Positions 50,790 through 59,289 of a DNA stretch of 64,000 nt are shown piece after piece; the first letter of the stretch is position 1, and every line of letters starts with the position of its first letter. The notes under the pieces were generated by a model that worked only from the letters and a program-made list of their open reading frames with translations, had not been told where the DNA came from and ran no database searches. Source of the stretch: Nodosilinea sp. PGN35 (GTDB taxonomy: Bacteria > Cyanobacteriota > Cyanobacteriia > Phormidesmidales > Phormidesmidaceae). The stretch is taken from assembly GCF_029109325.1 (NCBI RefSeq), contig NZ_JAQKQJ010000015.1:170890-234889 (forward strand), read 5' to 3'. The position numbers and the translations under genes are program-made.

Positions 50790-52691
50790 ATGACTTCAAA
50801 ATCTGCCAATACTGCCCTGAAAATCATCCCTCTGGGGGGCCTGCATGAGATCGGCAAAAACACCTGTGTTTTTGAAATCAACGACGAGATCATGCTGCTC
50901 GACGCCGGGCTGGCCTTCCCCACCGATGGCATGCACGGGGTCAACATTGTGCTGCCCGATGTCACCTACCTGCGGGAAAATCGCCACAAGATCAAGGGCA
51001 TGATTGTCACCCACGGACACGAAGACCACATCGGCGGCATTGCCTTTCACCTCAAGCAGTTCGACATTCCGGTGATCTACGGCCCTCGGCTGGCGATGGC
51101 CCTGCTAGAGGGCAAGCTGGAAGAGGCGGGGATGAGCGATCGCACCGAACTGCGCCAGGTGCGCCCCCGCGAGACCGTGCGGGTAGGCAACTCTTTTCTG
51201 GTCGAATACATTCGCAACACCCACTCCATTGCCGACAGCTGCTCGGTGATTATCCACACCCCCGTGGGCATTGTGGTGCACACCGGAGACTTCAAGTTTG
51301 ACCACACCCCCGTAGACGGCGAAACCTTTGACATTCAAAAGCTGGCGGAGGCTGGCGAAAAGGGTGTGCTGTGCCTGGTGAGCGACTCCACCAACTCGGA
51401 GGTGCCCGGGCACACTCCCTCGGAGCGGTCGGTCTTCCCCAACCTCGATCGCGAATTTTCTAAGGCCGACGGACGACTGATCGTCACCACTTTTTCGTCG
51501 TCGGTACACCGGGTCAACATGATTTTGGAGCTGGCCCAAAAGCACAACCGCAAGGTGTTTGTGGTGGGGCGCTCGATGCTCAACGTCATCGCCCACGCCC
51601 GCGACCTGGGCTACATTAAGTGCCCTGAAAGTCTGTTTTTGCCCCTCAAATCCCTGGGGCACACCGCCGATGAGAACGTGTTAATTCTCACCACCGGCTC
51701 CCAGGGTGAGCCCCTGGCCGCCCTCACCCGCATTGCCGAAGATTCTCACCGGCAGATCAAGGTCAAGCAGGGCGACACCGTGGTGTTCTCCGCCAACCCC
51801 ATTCCCGGCAACACCATCTCGGTCGTCAACACCATTGACAAGCTGATGATGCGCGGGGCCAAGGTGGTCTACGGCAAAGACAAAGGCATCCACGTCTCCG
51901 GCCACGGTGCCCAGGAAGACCAGAAGCTGATGCTGGCCCTGACTAAACCCAAGTACTTCCTGCCCGTCCACGGCGAGCACCGCATGCTGGTGAAGCACTC
52001 CGAGACCGCCCAGAGCATGGGGGTGCCCGCCGAGAACATGGTGATTATCAACAACGGCGACATTGTTGAGGTCAACCCCAGCGGTATCCGCATTGCCGGG
52101 CAGGTGCCCTCGGGCATTGAACTGGTCGATGCCTCTCGAGTTGGGGTCGTGGGCCGCGATGTGCTCAAAGAGCGGCAGCAGCTGGCCGAAGATGGCGTAG
52201 TGACCATTGCCGCCACCGTGGGCAGCAACGGCAAGCTAGTGGCCGACCCCACCGTCCAGATTCGCGGCGTGGCTCAGTCGATCTCCCAGGAGCGCTTCCA
52301 GGGCCAGGTGAAGCAGATTATCTCTCAGGTGCTGGTCACCAAAGGGGCCGAACTGCTGGTATCCAACGGCAACGGCAAGGCTGCCCTCGATCTAGACGCG
52401 CTCAAAGTAGCCCTCGACCAAGACCTGCGCCGTCTGGTGCGGCGAGAGCTGGACAAGCGCGACCCCATGCTGATTTTGCTAATTCAGGCAGCTGGGGTAG
52501 AAGGGGCGGTGCAATCACAGCCTGGGGCTGAACCAAAGCCTAAAGCTGAAGCTAAGGTTCAACGAAAAGCGCCGCCCAAGGCTGAGCCAGACAAGGCTGA
52601 GCCAGACAAGGCTGAGCCAGAACCGCAGCCCCAGGTGGCGACGGCTGAACGGCGCACCCGCACTCGCGCCACGGCGGGTTCAGCGTCGTAG
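50790..52691 (+). CDS. rnj: Ribonuclease J
   Basis: I start at the ATG at 50790 (MTSKSANTALKIIPLGG), because the conserved fold begins with IIPLGGLHEIGKN; the 633-residue product matches the family. The metallo-beta-lactamase motif is HGHEDH (His75, His77, Asp79, His80), and GSQGEPLAALTRIA and the beta-CASP region follow. It degrades and processes RNA by 5' exo- and endonuclease action. The C-terminal tail holds AEPDK repeats encoded by 15-bp units (52581-52620), followed by Arg-rich TAERRTRTRA. It is followed by a strong terminator. Confidence 0.95.
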   Translation: MTSKSANTALKIIPLGGLHEIGKNTCVFEINDEIMLLDAGLAFPTDGMHGVNIVLPDVTYLRENRHKIKGMIVTHGHEDHIGGIAFHLKQFDIPVIYGPRLAMALLEGKLEEAGMSDRTELRQVRPRETVRVGNSFLVEYIRNTHSIADSCSVIIHTPVGIVVHTGDFKFDHTPVDGETFDIQKLAEAGEKGVLCLVSDSTNSEVPGHTPSERSVFPNLDREFSKADGRLIVTTFSSSVHRVNMILELAQKHNRKVFVVGRSMLNVIAHARDLGYIKCPESLFLPLKSLGHTADENVLILTTGSQGEPLAALTRIAEDSHRQIKVKQGDTVVFSANPIPGNTISVVNTIDKLMMRGAKVVYGKDKGIHVSGHGAQEDQKLMLALTKPKYFLPVHGEHRMLVKHSETAQSMGVPAENMVIINNGDIVEVNPSGIRIAGQVPSGIELVDASRVGVVGRDVLKERQQLAEDGVVTIAATVGSNGKLVADPTVQIRGVAQSISQERFQGQVKQIISQVLVTKGAELLVSNGNGKAALDLDALKVALDQDLRRLVRRELDKRDPMLILLIQAAGVEGAVQSQPGAEPKPKAEAKVQRKAPPKAEPDKAEPDKAEPEPQPQVATAERRTRTRATAGSAS

Positions 52692-52720
52692 CTTAACTGT
52701 CTGACTAAAGGCTTTGAGCA

Positions 52721-52752
52721 GGGTGGTGCGATCGCACCACCCTATTTTTTTT
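52721..52752 (+). terminator. Intrinsic terminator of rnj
   Basis: GGGTGGTGCGATCGCACCACC and a final C form a perfect palindrome (52721-52742), followed by an A and eight T. The centre of the stem is the HIP1 octamer GCGATCGC. It stands 30 bases after the rnj stop. Confidence 0.92.
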
Positions 52753-53243
52753 GCGCTCCGGCCCGCTGATCTAACTCAGCCACTCAACAAAACAGGTGCG
52801 AATTTTCCCCACCTGTGCTAGAAAGATACGCAATATCATGTTGCTGCTTCTGCTTGGCGCTATAATGCACTCAGCAGGAGCTGATGTACCTGAGCAAAGG
52901 TGCATAGCAAGTGTCTTAAGCAGCTACACAACCTTAGCGCTAAGTGCTTCTGTCAGAATTTTTGTTCAGCTTGTGCGGTTTATCCCAAGCAGATCTAGCG
53001 CAAACGAGATCCACTACGAACAAGAATTCTCAGAACCGCCCGGTGCGTTAGAGGATCTGTGCAGGCCCTTAGGAATTGGGTTCGTCGCGGTGTCGCGGCG
53101 GGTTCTATTGCAAAACCTTTGCAGACGAGTTTTCCGATCGCTCAGTGGCGGTGTTGACGTGGCTGGTGAATGGCCAAATCACCCACTCAGGGCGGGAAAA
53201 GCAGACTTTATTCGCCCTGGTGAGCGTTGTATGAGGAATTTGG
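52753..53243 (+). promoter_or_regulatory. Long 5' leader and candidate promoter of rne
   Basis: A TATAAT box lies at 52861-52866, with a poorly spaced TTGCTG upstream; a start there gives an rne leader of roughly 370 bases. A 7-bp hairpin (52792-52798/52810-52816) lies before it. A 157-codon frame runs through the leader into rne but has no protein-like character. Long leaders are known for cyanobacterial rne and are linked to autoregulation. Confidence 0.5.
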
Positions 53244-55379
53244 ATGCCGAAGCAGATTGTTATTGCTGAGCAAAACCGGATCGCTGCGGTTTTTTCTGAA
53301 GATCAGATTCAAGAGTTAATTGTGGCTACCGGTAGCCACCAGGTTAGTGATATCTACCTGGGCACGGTCGAAAACGTGCTGCCCGGCATTGATGCCGCCT
53401 TCGTCAACATCGGCGACAGCGAGCGCAACGGCTTTATGCACGTTACCGATCTTGGCCCCCTGAAGCTCAAGCGCAGCGCTGGCTCGATTACTGAGCTGGT
53501 TGTGCCCCAGCAAAAGGTGCTGGTGCAGATTATGAAAGAGCCCACCGGCAACAAGGGGCCGCGACTAACCGGCAACATTAGCCTGCCGGGGCGATATTTG
53601 GTCTTGATGCCTTCAGGGCGGGGAGTCAATCTATCCCGGCGCATTCGCAGCGAGAGCGAGCGCAACCGTCTGCGGGCCTTAGCGATTTTGATCAAACCAG
53701 CGGGCATGGGGCTGCTGGTGCGTACTGAGGCCGAAGGCATCAGCGAAAATGCCATCATCGAAGACTTAGAAACCCTGCAAAAACAGTGGGAAAGCATTCA
53801 GCAGCAGGCGTTGAGCACCCGTCCGCCCGCCCTGCTCAATCGCGACGATGACTTTATTCAACGGGTGCTGCGCGACGCCTACAACGCCGAAGTCAACCGC
53901 ATTGTGACCGATTCGGCCACCGGCATGAAGCGGGTGAAGCAGCATTTGGCCAACTGGAGCGATGGTCAGGTGCCCGCCGGAGTGCTGATCGACCACCACC
54001 GCGAACGCATTCCCATTCTGGAGTATTTCCGCGTCAATGCCGCCATTCGCGAAGCCCTCAAGCCAAGGGTAGACTTGCCTTCTGGCGGCTACATCATCAT
54101 TGAGCGCACCGAGGCGCTGACGGTAATTGACGTCAACTCGGGCTCGTTTACGCGCTCGGCAACGGCCCGCGAAACCGTGCTGTGGACTAACTGCGAAGCC
54201 GCCGCCGAAATAGCCCGCCAGCTGCGCCTGCGCAACATAGCCGGGGTGATTGTCGTTGACTTCATCGATATGGACTCGCGGCGCGACAAGCTGCAAGTGC
54301 TGGAGCATTTCACCAAGGCGCTGCGCTCTGACAAAGCCCGGCCTCAAATTTCGCAGCTGTCTGAACTCGGCCTAGTAGAGCTGACCCGCAAACGCCAGGG
54401 TCAAAACATTTACGAGCTGTTTGGTCGCCCCTGCCCTACCTGCGGCGGGTTAGGCCATCTGGTGCATCTACCCGGTGAAGCGCCAACCGACGGCGACAAC
54501 GAGGCTGCTCCCCGCGCCCTGGTGTCTGGGGGCAGTGCCCCGCCGCCGCTAGCTCCACTGCCAATGGCCGATTCAGACGGGTTTGATGGTCGCCCGGATC
54601 TACAAGAGCTAGATCTCGGCAATCACCCCAGCTATCAAGATAAGTCGGGCCGGGGCAACAACCGCCGTCGCCGCCGCCGCGACCCCCTACCCACCCGCAG
54701 CAACGGCAAAGAAGCCCCGGTGGTCAAAGACAGCGGCCCGGCCCCAGTTGACTTTAAAGATCCAGTCGAGTCAGTGCCGTCGGTGACCCCCAGAGCTGAA
54801 GATGAAAAGGCGTCTCCTCGCGGACGCGGGCGCACCGGGGGACGAAGCGATTCCCCCAGCGACCCCTCCCGCAATCGCAAGCCCGCTGCTCCACCCCAAA
54901 TGGTCACGGTAGAGATGACTCCCGATGAGCAGCGCATCTACGCCATGATGGGCATTTCACCGATGGTGCTATCGACCCAGGAGGTTGCCGACCCACGCAA
55001 TGTGGTGGTGTCGGTGGTGCTGCCCGGCCAGGCTCCTCCGGAAATTGTGGCGCTGGCATCGGCCAGCACCGCGACCGAAACCGCTGCTGAGGCCCCGAGC
55101 GCGGTGCTGACTGAAACCGTGGCAGAGCCTGAAACCCCATCGCCAAAGCCCTCTCCCAACCGCACGATTCGCACCCGCTCGGCTCGAGCCCAGGCCCAGG
55201 AGGTCGAGGCCCCCCCCTCGGAGGCGATCGCCGCCCCAGAGCCAGTTATCGATCCGGCAATCAGCGCCAGTGTGAGCCCCGGCGAGGCTACCTCAGAAGC
55301 AGAGCCAGAGGCCGCTAGCAGTGTGCGCCGTCGTCGCCGCCGCCGGTCTTCCTCTGCGGGCGACGGTGGCGATGAGTAG
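53244..55379 (+). CDS. rne: Ribonuclease E/G
   Basis: A 711-residue endonuclease. Residues 1-120 hold the S1 RNA-binding region (IYLGTVENVLPGIDAAFVNI); catalytic Asp residues are in TVIDVNSGSFTRSATARET and VVDFIDMDSRRDKLQV; CPTCGG near 396 is the zinc link. The rest is a disordered, Pro-rich tail with Arg runs at about residue 472 (NRRRRRRD) and at the end (VRRRRRRRSSSA). The latter matches the cyanobacterial Arg-rich nonapeptide known to bind polynucleotide phosphorylase. It starts mRNA decay and rRNA processing. Confidence 0.95.
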   Translation: MPKQIVIAEQNRIAAVFSEDQIQELIVATGSHQVSDIYLGTVENVLPGIDAAFVNIGDSERNGFMHVTDLGPLKLKRSAGSITELVVPQQKVLVQIMKEPTGNKGPRLTGNISLPGRYLVLMPSGRGVNLSRRIRSESERNRLRALAILIKPAGMGLLVRTEAEGISENAIIEDLETLQKQWESIQQQALSTRPPALLNRDDDFIQRVLRDAYNAEVNRIVTDSATGMKRVKQHLANWSDGQVPAGVLIDHHRERIPILEYFRVNAAIREALKPRVDLPSGGYIIIERTEALTVIDVNSGSFTRSATARETVLWTNCEAAAEIARQLRLRNIAGVIVVDFIDMDSRRDKLQVLEHFTKALRSDKARPQISQLSELGLVELTRKRQGQNIYELFGRPCPTCGGLGHLVHLPGEAPTDGDNEAAPRALVSGGSAPPPLAPLPMADSDGFDGRPDLQELDLGNHPSYQDKSGRGNNRRRRRRDPLPTRSNGKEAPVVKDSGPAPVDFKDPVESVPSVTPRAEDEKASPRGRGRTGGRSDSPSDPSRNRKPAAPPQMVTVEMTPDEQRIYAMMGISPMVLSTQEVADPRNVVVSVVLPGQAPPEIVALASASTATETAAEAPSAVLTETVAEPETPSPKPSPNRTIRTRSARAQAQEVEAPPSEAIAAPEPVIDPAISASVSPGEATSEAEPEAASSVRRRRRRRSSSAGDGGDE

Positions 55380-55390
55380 GCGGTAGGCCG

Positions 55391-56023
55391 GTGGTTAGCG
55401 ATCGCCCTCCGGCGGCCAAGATCGCTGGGGTCGATGAGGTGGGGCGAGGCTGTCTGTTTGGCCCCGTGGTGGCAGCGGCGGTGGTGCTGTCCCCGGATGC
55501 CTGTCTGCGGCTTCAAGCCCTGGGGGTAACCGACAGCAAGCGCCTCAGCGCTGCCCAGCGGGCCAGCCTGGTAGGGCCTATCCAGGCCCTAGCCACCGAC
55601 TATGCCCTGGGGCTAGCCACAGTTCACGACATTGAGCGGCTCAACATTCTGCACGCCAGCCTGCTGGCCATGACCAGGGCGCTGCGCCGCCTCACCACGC
55701 CACCAGACTTATGCCTCATTGACGGCAATCAGCCGATCCGCAATCTAGGGCTCTCTCAGCAGACGGTGGTGCAGGGCGATCGCCTGCACACCGAAATTGC
55801 CGCCGCCAGCATTTTGGCCAAGGTGTGGCGCGATCGCCTGATCGTGCGCCTCGACCGCCGCTACCCCGGCTATCACTTGGCCCGCAACAAGGGCTACGGC
55901 AGCGCCGCCCACCGCCTAGCGCTGCAAACCCTGGGGCCAACCCCCCAGCACCGCCGCTCCTTTAAAGGGTGCAGCCAGGGCCAGAGAACTGATAACGAAT
56001 CCAGCCTGTACACCTCCGACTAG
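55391..56023 (+). CDS. rnhB: Ribonuclease HII
   Basis: A 210-residue enzyme with a GTG start 11 bp after rne. IAGVDEVGRGCLFGPVVAA at residues 11-29 gives the catalytic Asp-Glu pair, and CLIDGNQPIR near residue 115 gives the third Asp; KVWRDRLIVRLDRRYPGY and NKGYGSAAHRLAL are usual RnhB motifs. It removes RNA from RNA-DNA hybrids and single ribonucleotides. The rne-rnhB pair is common in cyanobacteria, so they are probably co-transcribed. It overlaps the convergent YccF-type gene by 4 bp. Confidence 0.95.
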   Translation: MVSDRPPAAKIAGVDEVGRGCLFGPVVAAAVVLSPDACLRLQALGVTDSKRLSAAQRASLVGPIQALATDYALGLATVHDIERLNILHASLLAMTRALRRLTTPPDLCLIDGNQPIRNLGLSQQTVVQGDRLHTEIAAASILAKVWRDRLIVRLDRRYPGYHLARNKGYGSAAHRLALQTLGPTPQHRRSFKGCSQGQRTDNESSLYTSD

Positions 56024-56394
56024 AGGGACTCAAAGCGTCTGCCAAAGGGAAACAGCGCCAGGGGCAGCAGCTTGATGTGCTGTTTGGCAAAGGGCAAACC
56101 GATGATGGTAATGGCCAGCAGCACCGCATGAAAGAGATGCACCAGGGCAATTTCCCAGCCAAAGAAAAACAGCCACGCCACATTCAGCACAATGTTCAGC
56201 GTGCTGTTGGGGTTACTGGCTTCCACCAGCTTTCGCCCAAAGGGCGTCATCGTAGCCGTGCCCAGCTTAATCGCCTGAATGCCAAAGGGAATGCCCACAA
56301 TCGTCAGACACAGCGCTAGCCCGCCAAAAATGTAGCCCAACCCCGTCAAAAATCCGCCAAAAATGAGCCAGATAATGTTGCCCAGTAAACTCAT
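56020..56394 (-). CDS. YccF domain membrane protein
   Basis: A 124-residue protein with two repeats of the YccF motif: LALCLTIVGIPFGIQAIKL with TPFGRKL and LLAITIIGLPFAKQHIKL with FPFGRRF. Three or four membrane helices are visible. The function is unknown; the family is widespread in bacteria. It is convergent with rnhB with a 4-bp overlap of the ends. Confidence 0.9.
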   Translation of the reverse strand: MSLLGNIIWLIFGGFLTGLGYIFGGLALCLTIVGIPFGIQAIKLGTATMTPFGRKLVEASNPNSTLNIVLNVAWLFFFGWEIALVHLFHAVLLAITIIGLPFAKQHIKLLPLALFPFGRRFESL

Positions 56395-56623
56395 TGCCGC
56401 TTCCTTGGGGCGATCGCCCCGCTGTGGTTATTGTCCCTGAACCCAGGGTAGACCAGGCGCGCCTGGCCGGTCGGCGCAGAGGCTTGGCCTGCAACCCGAG
56501 CCGCGACAACCTCTCTCAACCCAGTAATCACTGAACCTGTCCTCGCTTGAGCAATATTCTCTAAACGAATAGGGGCAGATACTCCCACAGTCGGCCATTG
56601 TTTGCTATGCTTAATGACCGAAT

Positions 56624-56705
56624 GCGGATGTGGCGGAATTGGTAGACGCGCTAGATTTAGGTTCTAGTGTCTTCGGACGTGAAGGTTCAAGTCCTTTCAT
56701 CCGCA
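56624..56705 (+). tRNA. tRNA-Leu (anticodon UAG)
   Basis: The acceptor stem GCGGATG (56624-56630) pairs with CATCCGC (56698-56704), with A at 56705. The anticodon stem CTAGA/TCTAG surrounds the loop TTTAGGT, giving anticodon TAG at 56658-56660. The long variable arm (TGTCTTCGGACGT) is typical of class II tRNAs such as Leu, and the T loop has GGTTCAAGTCC. No intron; CCA is not encoded. Confidence 0.97.
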
Positions 56706-57015
56706 TGGTGAATATAGCTGTCTTAAGCGATCGATAGCGTTTTGGCACAATCGATCGACCCTTCTGCCGTATGTTTTATTGCGGCAGCGACGCGTTCGAA
56801 GACCCATAGTAGGGTCGGCTAGCTGTTGAGCGCTGGGTTTGTCCAGGCATTTTACAGCGCAGATCTTCGGTTGATCAGGGCTACCTGCTGAAGTGAGTCA
56901 CCGCCCCAAGGGACTTGTCCTCAGCAAGAGTTCCCAGACTTTACCATTTTTCACCTAAAAGGCTGACCCAGGCAGTTGCCCAAGTCAGCTGTGACGATCA
57001 AACCTTTTTAAGGTT
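56706..57015. other. 310-base spacer after the tRNA
   Basis: No gene, terminator or repeat that I can support. It holds the start of an A+T-rich stretch. Confidence 0.5.
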
Positions 57016-57735
57016 TTAGAAATCGTACTTAGCCTGGCTCAAATTAAACTCAAGAGAGTTATTTAAGGCAAACGGAATCCAAGCAAAGGAAAGTAAAAAT
57101 TCGCCAATCTCATCCAGCATGAAAAGCTCCAACATTCCTAAACTTAAGACCCTTGGAACAATCATAAATATGATCGAAAGAGCTACGAGCCATACTGCGC
57201 TAAGGGGAAACACAGGTACGCCCAATTGAGTATAGATTCGGCTCATTTTTTGACTTAACCGATTGCTGATCGGAATTAAAAAGCAGAAAAGCCCTACAAA
57301 AGCAACGCCGACAGTTCGCACATACTGGTGAATACCATCAATGTTGTGAATATTAAACTCATTTTGGACATTCACAGCATTGAGAGATTCAGGGGTCACA
57401 ATGCCAAAAATACGTTGCCCCCAGCTAATTTCTTCTCCGCCAACCAAGAACATAAGAACTGCAAAAAATAGACACCAGAACCGAAGAGGAGCTGGTTTAT
57501 TTTTAAAGCCAAAGGCAAAAATGGCTGCCGCAGAGAAGTAAAAAACTGCGCTCAGATTTTCAAGTGGCCCATCCTCCATGAAAATAAAATTTAGATTGGT
57601 GTTGTTGTGGCCAGCGATAAAGATACTAAACAAGTTAGTAGCCAGGAGCGTCACCAGAAAATTTAGCCAAATGTTGTACTTTCTTGAATCACTTTTTTGG
57701 TGAAGCTTAGGTTGAGAGGCGTTATGGACGGTCAT
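57016..57735 (-). CDS. Membrane protein of an unnamed family with GGEEISWGQR motif
   Basis: A 239-residue protein with about six membrane spans. The first soluble part is followed by WLNFLVTLLATNLFSIFIA and by AVLMFLVGGEEISWGQRIFG near residue 97, then NVQNEFNIHNIDGIHQY near 125. The clustered Glu, Gln, Arg, Asn and His residues suggest a conserved functional site facing one side of the membrane. I know similar proteins from several bacteria but no function. It is A+T-rich compared with its neighbours and has long spacers on both sides, possibly acquired recently. Confidence 0.75.
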   Translation of the reverse strand: MTVHNASQPKLHQKSDSRKYNIWLNFLVTLLATNLFSIFIAGHNNTNLNFIFMEDGPLENLSAVFYFSAAAIFAFGFKNKPAPLRFWCLFFAVLMFLVGGEEISWGQRIFGIVTPESLNAVNVQNEFNIHNIDGIHQYVRTVGVAFVGLFCFLIPISNRLSQKMSRIYTQLGVPVFPLSAVWLVALSIIFMIVPRVLSLGMLELFMLDEIGEFLLSFAWIPFALNNSLEFNLSQAKYDF

Positions 57736-58327
57736 CGTTCCTCCTCGGGAAGACTAAAAAAGCAATTAATAAAGCTCTAATAAAGCTCTCAGTGAATGGC
57801 GTGCTTGTAGGGCTGCACCCTCTGGAAAGAACCCGCTGCGCTGGAGATGCACCGTCGAACTGCCAGCTATTTGAAGCGTTCTTAGACCTATGGAAAGTTA
57901 GCTCTGCTGCCCCAAGTTGGTTGGCTAGGGGCAATACTGTGATGCAGGATTAAAAGCTAAATGACCATCCATAATCTAAATATCGGCTTTATTTAACTTT
58001 TAGTTAACCTGAATTTAATCACGGAGGCACGGCTATCGTGTGAAGCTACCGTAAATATGGGTCCAAAAATATCTAGATTACGTGAAAATACGTAGACTAG
58101 TGAAGACCAATCTACGTATTAATACTGAGGCAACACATAAACTATGTTTTTGAAATTACTGCGCTCTAAATCTAGTAGAGCAGGCAAACAATAGACCTTG
58201 ATCCTTGCATCGATGGTCTTCAGCCGCTGAGCTACAGTATTTTTATAATTCCAGCATCAGTGACCTGATGCAAATTACTGAACTAGCCTAGGCAGTTCAG
58301 CTTTGATATTTGATACTAGCTCTGGCC
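57736..58327. other. 592-base A+T-rich spacer
   Basis: No convincing gene. It has a 10-bp inverted repeat (58087-58120), a 16-codon frame at 58144-58194 (MFLKLLRSKSSRAGKQ) that I do not trust, and a short stretch at 58215-58240 resembling a tRNA D-arm on the minus strand. Confidence 0.5.
58087..58120. repeat. 10-bp inverted repeat
   Basis: AATACGTAGA (58087-58096) and its exact reverse complement (58111-58120) around a 14-base loop in a gene-free A+T-rich spacer. Either an operator-like site or a hairpin. Confidence 0.6.
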
Positions 58328-58600
58328 TCAGGGCCCTGAGAAAATAGCTTCTTCTAAATCTTGGCGGCTTAAGGAGTATTTGAAAACTCGCTGAATGTCT
58401 TTATCGTCTGCCCCGCTGCCAATGTAGCGCACCACAATGCAGTCGGTTTCAAGCAAAATCTCGGCTTGCCAGCGAGGGCGAATCACTTGCCAGCAGTGGA
58501 GATCGGCGCTGCTTTGGGTACAGCCTTGCTGCCGTAACCACGCCTCAATATCGGGCAAGGGATAGTTGTAGAGAGGAGTAGCCGCTGAGGGAAGTGTCAT
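58328..58600 (-). CDS. DUF3143 family protein
   Basis: I start at the ATG at 58600 (MTLPSAATPLYNYPLPDIE), giving 90 residues. PLPDIEAWLRQQGCTQ, then WQVIRPRWQAEILLETD and FKYSLSRQDLEEAIFSGP match DUF3143, a small cyanobacterial/plastid family of unknown function. It lies 45 bp after a membrane J-protein gene on the same strand, the conserved order, so the two may work together. Confidence 0.85.
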   Translation of the reverse strand: MTLPSAATPLYNYPLPDIEAWLRQQGCTQSSADLHCWQVIRPRWQAEILLETDCIVVRYIGSGADDKDIQRVFKYSLSRQDLEEAIFSGP

Positions 58601-58645
58601 AGTCCAGGGTGTACAAAAAGAGAATGAACCGGTGAACATGCTCTG

Positions 58646-59257
58646 TTAGAGCCAGGTCGGGGACGCAGTAACCGGAGATCTTGATTTGGGAACCAGCGGC
58701 GGTAGAGATGGGGCAGTCAAAGCGTCGGCCTCTGGTAATACCTGTGTCTTTGATGCTTGCGGGGCTGAACGTTCTTCAGCCTCAGGGCTGTTTTGCTCAA
58801 GGGTTGCGCTTAGATCGGTGGCATAGTCTCCTCGGGTTAAGCCAACGGTAACTACCAGAGCCAGGCAGGCCACAAAGGTAAGACCTAAGATAAACAGGGC
58901 AAAGATTTCTCCCGCCGATAGAGGGCGATCGGTAGGGTCGAGGTACATATTGGCAGGCTCTCGCCGGGGGGAAACCGCTGGACGGCTGAGCGGCTCTAAG
59001 GGCTGCATCACCGAGATGCGAGCGTACCCGACCTGCTGATCGTAGGCCCAGCGGCGATCGGGGCTACTGAGAATGGCGTAGGCCTCGTTGAGTTGCTGAA
59101 ATTTTTCGGTGGCTTCGGTAGCGGGTAACTCGGTGGTGTCGGGATGGTAGAGCTTGCTGAGGTCGCGAAAAGCACGTCGAATTTGCTGGGGGCTAGCGGT
59201 GGGCTTGACCCCCAACTGGTCATAGTGGGTTTTCGGTTTTGGATTCGCGTCAGGCAT
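58646..59257 (-). CDS. J-domain protein with C-terminal membrane helix
   Basis: The frame extends upstream into the neighbouring gene, but I start at the ATG at 59257 (MPDANPKPKTHYDQLGV), giving 203 residues. The J domain covers residues 10-75, with the HPD motif in KLYHPDTTEL. A single membrane helix lies near residues 125-147 (IFALFILGLTFVACLALVV), followed by a short acidic/Pro-rich tail. J proteins recruit Hsp70; this one should sit in a membrane with its J domain in the cytoplasm. It lies between YaaW-like and DUF3143 genes. Confidence 0.9.
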   Translation of the reverse strand: MPDANPKPKTHYDQLGVKPTASPQQIRRAFRDLSKLYHPDTTELPATEATEKFQQLNEAYAILSSPDRRWAYDQQVGYARISVMQPLEPLSRPAVSPRREPANMYLDPTDRPLSAGEIFALFILGLTFVACLALVVTVGLTRGDYATDLSATLEQNSPEAEERSAPQASKTQVLPEADALTAPSLPPLVPKSRSPVTASPTWL

Positions 59258-59289
59258 AGCATCCCACAGGCAGGGCAAGGAGCAATAGG

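Noticed and set aside
52796..53269. 157-codon open frame upstream of rne
   Set aside because: It starts with GTG without a ribosome site, runs into the rne start in another frame and looks random in composition; read as leader RNA.
57016..57735. CPBP/CAAX-type membrane protease
   Set aside because: The EE...R spacing (EEISWGQR) does not match the EExxxR motif of that family.
58195..58250. tRNA-like D-arm on the minus strand
   Set aside because: GTAGCTCAGCGGCTGAAG is present, but no acceptor stem, anticodon arm or T arm can be built.
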